Positions 55,885 through 64,000 of a stretch of DNA of 64,000 nt are shown in pieces. Made by a program: the position numbers and the translations under genes. Each line of letters starts with the position of its first letter. The stretch's first letter is position 1. The notes beneath the pieces are model-generated. The model worked only from the letters and a program-made list of their open reading frames with translations, was not told the DNA's origin and searched no databases. Origin of the DNA: Amphiura filiformis (lineage: Eukaryota; Echinodermata; Ophiuroidea; Amphilepidida; Amphiuridae); assembly GCF_039555335.1 (NCBI RefSeq), contig NC_092628.1, forward strand, positions 30,227,409 to 30,291,408. The letters run 5' to 3'.

Positions 55885-56374
55885 GGTTTGATCTCAAAAT
55901 ATGAAGTCTCAGTGTATGCTGGCATGGTGGTAGCAATGACACATCAGTGATCTTGTTCTGTTTGGTAAATTTCCGATCAAAGAGTATATACCGGGCCTCG
56001 CTGACGCTTTTACACTTTATGCCATACAGCAAGGCAACATATTCTTCAAGGTCTGCCTCCATGATCCAGGGTTTCAGCAGAAGACACCCCAAGATTGGAG
56101 ACGGTATCAAGGAATTTAGGCTTGCATTTAAGTAACTTCCAACAAGTTTGTTTACCTTTACAAAAAGGAGGGGTTGTAGTCATTGACTTTCATTTGCTGG
56201 TAGTCTGCTGGTAGGATCTAATGTGTCGGTAGGATCCAGTGTAATCACTGTTCTGTAATAGAACTTTCATCAGGTCACTTTTGTCATTTTTCCTTCTTGT
56301 ACCATCTGCATTTGCTAAGCTCAAGGGAACAGGAGTTAAAGAATACTCTAAGGCTTTCTTGAAATAATGCTTAT

Positions 56375-57475
56375 GTGGTTGACTTGATGGCGTTAATTAG
56401 AACATTTAAAACGTATCCCAACACATTTGAGGCTCTTGCCTTGAAGGTGTTTTCATGCATCCCTAAAGGCTACAGGAGAGTTGATATTGTTGCTGATGCT
56501 TACCTACCACAGAGTATCAAATCATCTGAGAGAGATATACGTGGAACGGCACCCAAAATAATAGTGCGGTCAGCCCAATCAAAGTTGCCCCGCGACTTCA
56601 CTGATTGACCTTATCCAGAGTGTGCTGGAGTCCAAGAGAGAAACTATCCTGGGAAGTCTTAAGAGTGAAGTGGTTTACTTCTCTTCATACCAGAAATGTA
56701 CTCTCGTGACCAAAGAAGGTACTGCAGAGGTCCCAGAACTTATCACAGAACAAGAAGAAGCTGACACAAAGGTTATCTTGCACGCGCAGCATGTCTTGAG
56801 AAATAATGATAGTGGCACAGTCATCATCCGATCTCATTCTTGTGACATAGATATTGCAATCCTAGCGCCGGTCCTAGCGTTATCACACTTCATTGATGAT
56901 GGTGCAAGAGTTGTACTAGATACAAACACAAGCACATATGGCAAGGTTTTTAGAATGAGCGACATAGACCTAACACCAGCACAGAAGACATCGCTGATAG
57001 GATTTCATGCCTTCATAGGCAATGACTACAACTCCTCCTTTTTTTGTAAAGGGAAGTTACTTGAATGCAAGCCTAAATTCCTGGATACCTTCTCCAATCT
57101 TGGGGTGTCTTCTGCTGAAACCCTGGAGTTGCCTTGCTGTATGGTATAAAGTGTAAAAGCATCAACGAGGCCCGGTATATACTCTTTGATCGGAAATTTA
57201 CCAAACAGACCAAGATCACTAATGTGTCATTGCTACCACCATGCCAGCATACACTGAGACTTCATATTTTGAGATCAAACTTTATCGCTAGAGAATGGCG
57301 CTCAGCAGTCCTTTGTAGTTATGAGGCTGGAAACATTGCTGACAATGGATGGACAGAATCACTAGAACTGAGATGGCTCGAGAAGGTTATGCCTGATGAT
57401 ATGCAAGAACTGTTTATAGATCATGATTGTGAAGACTTTGTAGGCAACAGCGATGAAAGCGATACAGAGGATTAA
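56375..57475 (+). pseudogene. Broken gene of a mobile-element-borne nuclease-like family
   Basis: Three frames follow each other. 56375-56608 has VDIVADAYLPQSIKSSERDI. 56622-57149 has EQEEADTKVILHAQ, RSHSCDIDIAIL and IGFHAFIGNDYNSSFFCKGK. 57134-57475 has LYGIKCKSINEARYILFDRK and LPPCQHTLRLHILRSNFIAR. This order of motifs is a family often seen, without assigned function, in repeat-rich invertebrate genomes. The acidic 'EADTK' and 'DIDI' and the HAF-x-G-x-D region recall PIN/FEN1-like nucleases, an inference. A stop at 56606, a frameshift near 57130 and an absent N-terminus make it dead. Its last ~430 bp has an inverted copy in the left arm. Confidence 0.65.
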
Positions 57476-59119
57476 GTAAGCATAATTGGTAGAACTTTAT
57501 AGTACAAACAAGTATTTGTGTCCTATTTGAACCAAAGGGTAACATAATGGTATGAAGTATTTTCCTACAAATTACGGACCCAAATACTTGGAACCGTATA
57601 ATATAAGAGTCCCCTAAAGACTAAGGACCCCATCCCGTCTATTAAATATGGGGTCTTCAGAGACTTCCTCTTCCAGCCCCCGCCCCCCCCCCACACACAC
57701 ACAGTATTGTTGCCATCGAGTTTTGGAATAACATATCAACATTAATTTTGATTTTAGGTTGTAAGATGTGTTGCATCATAATTATTTGAAATTACAGTAT
57801 CATACATTATTACACATTATATTCTCAAAATGCTCATAACGCCTGAATGGCACCCCCCTGTTTGGGGGTGGGGTGGGGTGGGGAGTTGGTGGCTGGATGT
57901 TTGTATGAAGGAGTTTGACTTTCTTGGTCAAGATATACTTAATCTTCATAAAAATCTGGTCATACCAAGCAAAGAATAAACTTTAGGCAAATTTCACTGG
58001 TGTTGTTTTTAAATAGGGGGCCATTTAGAGACCCCCTTCTACACCCCACCCCCCATATTGTTATCACATCAAATATAAAAGGCTTATTTAAATAAGTGGG
58101 TTCAATCTTGGCATTAAAAAGAGTGTACTTTATACTATTTTGTGTTTAAGCGTAACTTAGGGTATGTTTTCCTTTAAAATGGACCCCCCGGAAATAGGGG
58201 TCCTTTAGAGACCCCCCTACTACTCTTCCACCCTCCAGATTGTTACCACATCAAATATGTTGGGCTTAATTTACTAATTGGGTGTACATTATGAGATTTA
58301 TAAGAGTTTGCTCTACACTATTGTGTTTAAACGTAACTTATGATATTTTATCCTTAAAAAATGGACCCCCCGGAAAGAACCCCCCTTTTGGGAGCCTGTT
58401 CAGGATAGGGGCTTGTTACCCAAGATATTCTTATTCCTCATGAAATTCTGATCTAGAAAAACCATATGGGATAAGTTTACGCTCCAAGTGACACCTAGCT
58501 CATCTACAGCCTGGTCTATTACTAGATTTTCTTTTCAAAACACCAAATAAACACATTTCGCATACCATATTTGCTTTATTCGACAATATAGTTTGTTAGA
58601 CAATGTCAACAAATAAACCGTTGACTTTGCACTCAGTAAATACCATTGTATCCGTTCCATTGACTTTAAGGTAAACTTTAGGTAAGAGAATTTTATCTCA
58701 TGGGACAAACACAGCTATCAACAATAACATAAGCCCAACCTGTATCAGGCTAATCACTCGAATATAATGATGTCGCAATATTTTTTAATAATAATCGAAA
58801 ATCAGGCTTTTTGTGATTCTTTTTTTTTTTTTTGGTGTGAGCAAAAATTGTTATCAAATTTGACCACACAGATGGATTTGTCAAGTCTTTGCCATTCTAC
58901 ATGTATGTATTTACTTTAGACCAACAATTTAGAATTATATATGAATTTTTTTTTTAAATGTTGTCAAAATGTTAATGTAAAATATTTTTCATCAACATCT
59001 TTGCAAAATATTTTGTCAACTATTAAATAACAATATGTTATGTTTTGCATCAAGTTTAAAAAAATATTTTTCGAACGTCATTATAACGTTTTATACCCAT
59101 TATATAAACCGACAATAAT

Positions 59120-59660
59120 ATTCATCATACAAAGAGTCGTGATTGGTGTACTTTGATCAGCATCATATCAATAGGAAGGAATTGATCATTAACAGGGAAT
59201 TCCCCAAGTTTTATTCCTGGGCTTTATTTAGGCCTATACGCTTATAAAAGTAAACCCAAGGAAAATAACTATAAACGAGCAAATCATTTATTATGGCTTT
59301 AAAACGTTTGTCTCATCTTTATTTTCATAATAGGAAAAATATAAATAAATCAAATATAATATTAGAACCATCATCTTTTGCCAGATTTACACAGCTTACA
59401 GTCATGTACAGAAGATATAAATGAAATGTTTATGCCATTTGTCAACCTTTATTTCAGTATGAGATTGGTCTCCTTTTCCTGTTTGTTTTTTCTTCAGAAT
59501 ATACAAGTTCTATACCTTTTTAATTATTCTAAAAGCTACCCGCATAACATAAAATGGCGCATCCAGTGGTTGTGTTTTACGCTCTTTGAGCCGTAGATCC
59601 TCCTTATACTACAATTTCTATAACACTTGGTGCATCCCTTTAAACGGTTGCATGATTCTG
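59120..59660 (+). repeat. Diverged duplication, left copy
   Basis: GGAAGGAATTGATCATTAAC and GGGAATTCCCCAAGTTTTAT near 59176 recur at 62512. The stretch 59450-59610 (TTCAGAATAT..., GCATCCAGTG) resembles 61600-61740. Copies have different internal order or insertions. Confidence 0.6.
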
Positions 59661-59933
59661 TGGGACTTCCCCTACGTTATTTTTCCTGCGTGCGCACCTG
59701 TGGGAACCCGGATGAGAACAGAGAAAAATACAGGGTCTGGACAAATCAAGAATGTACCGGTAAATAATATAATTTGTCATAATCTGCTGCTCGAAGATAC
59801 TGGATGCGATAGATCATATTTGTCACAATGTAAGTTCTTTTTTATGCAATTGTTTAAAGGTTACAATTGAGGAAAATTGTGATTTTTGATGATTCATTAT
59901 GTTGTAGACTCTATATGCATGTATGATGTTATA

Positions 59934-60998
59934 CAGGGTGTAACAATAAAATTTGTACAATTTTAAAAATAGAATGACACAATTATGCCGCTTATTTTTT
60001 GGTTTGATATTTATCTGTCTATCAAGATAATTTCTTAAGCCACCGGATAGGCTTTGTACTAATAAAATCGATGGTATACAAGTAAAGATATGGCCAATTA
60101 TGTAACCTAGTCTTAAAACCGCTTGGGCCACTTTTGTCTAAGTCTTACAAAAGTGACTGAATGGAGTTGAACCATGGACCAGTTGGGCGGTGCTTTTATG
60201 ATAGGTAGTTTTATGGGGTATTCGAAGTGGTAGAAATCATTACATAATAGAATATCTCCTTGAGTTTTTGAAAGTCACAACTAAGCACTGACATAACAAC
60301 CTCATTTACTAGAAATCGTGGCTACAGCTCAACAACTTCAACCCTAATTCACGTTGGAAGAGCGTATTTTTATGGTTGTGACATTCGGTAGCACATGGAG
60401 TCAAGCAGAATAGCTCATTTTCCAAACTCACGTCTTCCATCAAGGCATACAATTGCATATAACTATGAGAAGTAGGTAGAATTTGTTAAACAGAAATGCT
60501 GGCAATAGTGGTCACTTAATTTCAAAATGTAATTGTTTTGTATTATATGGATGCAAAATCTGTTCTCAGTTTTACCAATGCTATCTCAGGGATATGAGAA
60601 ATTACTTTATTTATAAGATAATTTGAAAGAAATTTCATGACTTCATTTATAGATTTAAAAGAAATATCATATTATTATTAAGTTCATGTTAATTATATGA
60701 AGAAACACCACTTATAATTCTTTTGTGTCAGTTCTTTGATGTTTAATGCACGATAAGCATATCACGCGGTTCAAACTTGACATGCGCAAACATGGCAAAA
60801 GTGGCCCAACACTTTTTCTGGACGATTTAATTAATCGGACATAACTTTTGAATCCAAGCTAGTAAAGAAACCAACTAAACGTCTTCTTTTAGCCACGATC
60901 TTACTGATTGTATTGCATATAACATTTGTAACATAACTCTTTTAGTTTTTTCCCGAGATGTCAAAATGCAATTGTACAAATTTTATTGTTACACCCTG
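59934..60998. mobile_element. Tc1/mariner-type non-autonomous element
   Basis: CAGGGTGTAACAATAAAATT followed by TGTACAATT returns inverted at the right end, and TA flanks both ends (59932-59933, 60999-61000). The 1,065-bp interior has no recognisable transposase. Confidence 0.8.
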
Positions 60999-61594
60999 TA
61001 CACTAAACATTGCTGAACACGAAGAGTTTCAATTAGATGCATACTGTATGGTATTAAAGACCCATGCAGTGATCCCGCCCAAGTGTAAAAATTGTTTATT
61101 AATTGCTTAAACGTGAAGGATAAGTTATTCAAATTGTCATTTGGTATTTTTGAAATGAAACATTTGGCAAAAAATTAAGAAAACAGCAGTATTGACGAAG
61201 TTGAAGCCCCATTCAAATACATGTAGCTAATTTATATACTGTCGGTATATAAATTACAGATTCATGAAAAATGTCTTATTTTGTCTTAAAAACACGGCTT
61301 TCGGCTGAACCACTATCAGGCTATGTTAGCAAATCTATGACAGTAACAAAGGTACGAAAATCTGAATTTTGATGATTTTTACGATTGTCCTGATGAGTAA
61401 ATCACTGAATGGGTCTTAATTTTCGTGCTAGAAATGAAATATCCTGGATAAAAAATTAAAGGGACATAATGGGCTTCACTCCACGGGGTTTAGCGCGCGG
61501 CTACAACGAAGTTCTTCGTATTTGGATAATAACAGCCAACTCATTAAAGGCGTGTGATCACACAAAAAAAAATTGTTTGTCAACTTTTTATTCA

Positions 61595-62595
61595 GTGTGA
61601 GGTGAGTCTTTTATCCTGTTTCTTTCTTCAGAATGTGCAACTTGTTTACCTTCATAAGCTTCAGTGCTATCCACACATAATTTAATATAGTGCATCCAGT
61701 GTTTGTGATTTTACAGGCTGTGACACGTGGTTCCTCCACTGCCACTAGCTTCTATTTCTAACGCTGGTGTGGCACCTTTGTTTCATAACCAGTAAGGTAT
61801 ATTAGCCCATTTTTCCTATCGTTAATTCTCTAAATGACCTTCCGCTTCCCTTAAGTGGGTACTACACCCCTGCCCAATTGTGTGCCTATTTTTGCATTTT
61901 TCTCAAAAAGTATAGCGCATTGGGGACAAGTATATGATATGTATATTATAGGGGCAAGGACTACAACTACTGCACTGGAAATTTTATTTCAGCACAGACA
62001 ACAGTTGTGGAGTTACAGTCAAAAATGAGGGAAAACCAATATTTGATCAATAAATCAATAACTACGTGCTTTGAGTTGCTGAATTTTCAGTACAGTAGTT
62101 GTATACAACTAGTTGTATATATTGCCCCTATAATATACCAATGTGCTATAATTTTTGAGAAAAATGCAAAAATATGCAAAAAATTTGCCAGGGGTGTAGT
62201 ACACCCTTAAGTATACCAAACGCCTCAATTTTGAAATGCGTGACATGTTTGCGCCAACATTGCTTTTTTCTTAAATTCCCTTTTATATGGCGAACTTCAC
62301 ATACTAGTATGCGGTTTTAATTAAACACGTGCGCAAAAAAATTAACAAGTGTCCTAGGGAATTTGTTGCGCTTGATTGTAGTTTTATCACTAGAGGATAC
62401 CAAAAACATTTGTATATATAAATGTAGCTACACAAAATGCTAATTCAAATATCACTACACAGCGCCATGTAGGCCTACTGACGATGTACTTTGATCAACG
62501 TCATATCAGCAGGAAGGAATTGATCATTAACAGGGAATTCCCCAAGCTTTATTCCCGGGCTTTTTTATACGCATACAAAAGTAAACCCAGCATTT
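61595..62595 (+). repeat. Diverged duplication, right copy, with a MITE inside
   Basis: Partner of 59120-59660; the shared GGGAATTCCCCAAGCTTTAT block is at about 62533. The TTAA MITE at 61855-62206 lies between the matching blocks. Confidence 0.55.
61855..62206. mobile_element. TTAA-flanked palindromic MITE, copy 3
   Basis: GTGGGTACTACACCCCTGCC at the left and CAGGGGTGTAGTACACCC at the right, between TTAA at 61851-61854 and 62207-62210. Close to copy 2, outside the large transposon. Confidence 0.8.
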
Positions 62596-62599
62596 TGGT

Positions 62600-64000
62600 A
62601 AAGAAATATAAAGCCACATTTTCAAAATAAAACATGTACCCCCTTTTAGTTTGTTCATAATTATTGTATGTAACTAATGCATAAACTGACGGACATTGGT
62701 CACTATTATATATTCATGATTCTGAATTTGACATGCTTTTACATGTTCTAATGAAACACTTACAGATATTAATCCGCAGTGTTATGCTGGGGTGTTATGA
62801 GGCCCGCCTCTTATATATAGGATTAAAAACTTAATAGGCCCTACGCAGTTGAGAAGGAGATTTCATACACTGTGGAAAGAGAACGCGATCACTCTAGATT
62901 AAGTAAAGCAAGAGTATTAAACTGAAGAGCGTTGGGGCCTTGTGGGTTTCAGCTGTTACTCGACTGATTATTTGGTATTCGTGTAGCCTACGCTCCGTAG
63001 ATTGGTAAGTAGGCCTATACATTTATTTTTACATTATGTATCCATCTATGTTTATAGAGGCATATTGAAACGTTTATACCTACTTAATGTGAGGCAGAAA
63101 TTTAAAGTTGACATAACTTTAACTTCCTATAACATAAACGGTACCTCAACACTGTTCATTCTGTATTAAAAATTTCGAATATGGTTAGATACATGCCAAG
63201 TAAGCATAGTAAGGGGCTGTGCAATAACCATGAGCCCTGGTAGGAGGGTAAAATTAGGGGGAAGAAGGTGGGGGGCAATTTTTGGCAAGCCTGGGGCGAT
63301 TTTTGGCACACATTCATGTGGCACCTTCTAAATAAATACGCTCTAAAACAGTACGGAAACGCTTTAATATGCAGATTTTCCTGCTCGTTATATATGGTCC
63401 AGATACATATCTAGACTATTTAAGGTTTGCAAATTGGGATCCCAAAAATTTGGCATGTGCAAAGGCGGAAGGGGGGGCAAAGATTTTTGGCAGGCCGAGA
63501 GGGGGGCGAAAGATTTCTTGGCAGGTCGAGGAGGGGGGTAAGCAATTTTTGGCACGTAATTTGGAAATTTTACTGGGGGGGGGGACTCATACTTATTGCA
63601 CAGCACCCAAGTATATTTTATATATTTAATGGATTACGTTAAAACAATTAACACATTTCACCTCAACTGCTCACTATCAAAATATGGATTATTAGTAGGG
63701 CAGAAAATTGTAAAAATCGTGCACTTTTGGTTAAAGGTGTTTAAATAAGCAGAGTTCTAGAGTAAAGTATGCTGAACAAATTTAGGATACGAACCACAGG
63801 TGATTTTTACCAATTTTTGGCATTTTTGATTTTCAAAATGGCCGCCATTTAGACCAAAAAACATGTGAAGAAAATGGGGTTTTGTTTAGAAACTAAACTA
63901 AAAATATCCAAAGGTATACTATTGATAAGATATTATTTGAAAATTAATAAATATATACGTATATGTTAAATGGACTCCATTATGTCTAATCCAAAATGAA
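62600..64000. other. Otherwise featureless right end
   Basis: Apart from the G-rich repeat, no gene, exon or clear repeat was recognised. Confidence 0.45.
63255..63590 (+). repeat. G-rich degenerate tandem repeat
   Basis: GATTTTTGGCA-like words alternate with GGGGGG runs, at least four units. Small frames across it code only for repeat-derived peptide. Confidence 0.6.

Larger units (their letters stand above)
54223..58518. mobile_element. 4.3-kb fold-back transposon with long inverted arms
   Basis: TAGACCAGGCTGTAGATGAG at the left returns inverted at the right end. TTA is duplicated at 54220-54222 and 58519-58521. The arms are about 1.45 kb each, nearly identical; the left one carries an insertion at 55477-55884. 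The centre (about 56,133-57,040) is single copy and carries most of a broken gene whose 3' end lies in the right arm, with an inverted copy in the left arm. Confidence 0.85.

Noticed and set aside
55498-55950. A 150-residue frame rich in Pro and Lys
   Set aside because: It lies across the inserted MITE at 55477-55884 and follows its internal repeats.

Overview
This is a eukaryotic, AT-rich, intron-containing and very repeat-rich window. Spliced genes with GTAAGT-type donors, a monocarboxylate-transporter-like gene, a BEN-domain gene, and LINE, hAT-, Tc1- and TTAA-type repeats point to an animal. A marine invertebrate, perhaps an echinoderm, fits the repeat style, but that is a guess. No bacterial features, tRNA, rRNA or CRISPR array were seen.

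Region by region. 1-6.6 kb is a mosaic of fold-back repeats and decayed LINE reverse-transcriptase fragments. 6.9-9.2 kb holds two minus-strand exons of a monocarboxylate transporter (MFS/SLC16-like), whose reading frame joins across the intron. 9.2-11.3 kb holds no recognised gene. 11.35-19.1 kb is a tandem/composite array with a period near 146 bp (a 292-bp A/B dimer). It carries a TGACCTTTGACC motif, a perfect DR1 nuclear-receptor-type site, in almost every unit, and blocks of the array end in a 30-bp hairpin.

The main discovery is at 19,202-51,973: one 32,772-bp DNA transposon. It starts CCCATAGCAAAAAA and ends with the inverted copy. It is flanked by a GT duplication and interrupts one copy of the array's hairpin repeat. 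Intact hairpin copies nearby give the exact empty site, and the hairpin resumes at 51,976. About 0.5 kb inside each end lies a cluster of short GGTTAYCCGG/GGTACCCG repeats. The middle holds two divergent, spliced genes about 0.8 kb apart. On the minus strand is a tnp2-type (CACTA/EnSpm-like) transposase (exons 29,780-30,154; 27,023-27,298; 23,685-26,167; a further C-terminal frame to 23,452). On the plus strand is a ten-exon gene (30,950-47,598) coding for a 747-residue protein with a proline-rich minisatellite, a coiled coil and a C-terminal BEN-like DNA-binding domain. I infer that the BEN protein is the element's accessory DNA-binding factor, analogous to TNPA of plant CACTA elements. The transposase has two apparent frame breaks, whereas the BEN gene is intact in every splice phase. 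The large introns and the flanks of the element contain many younger MITEs.

Right of the element, 52-64 kb contains a LINE 3' end, a degenerate tandem repeat, a 4.3-kb fold-back element (54,223-58,518, TTA target duplication) with a broken gene of a mobile-element nuclease-like family, a 1,065-bp Tc1/mariner-type non-autonomous element, a third TTAA-flanked MITE, and a diverged duplication of about 0.7 kb.
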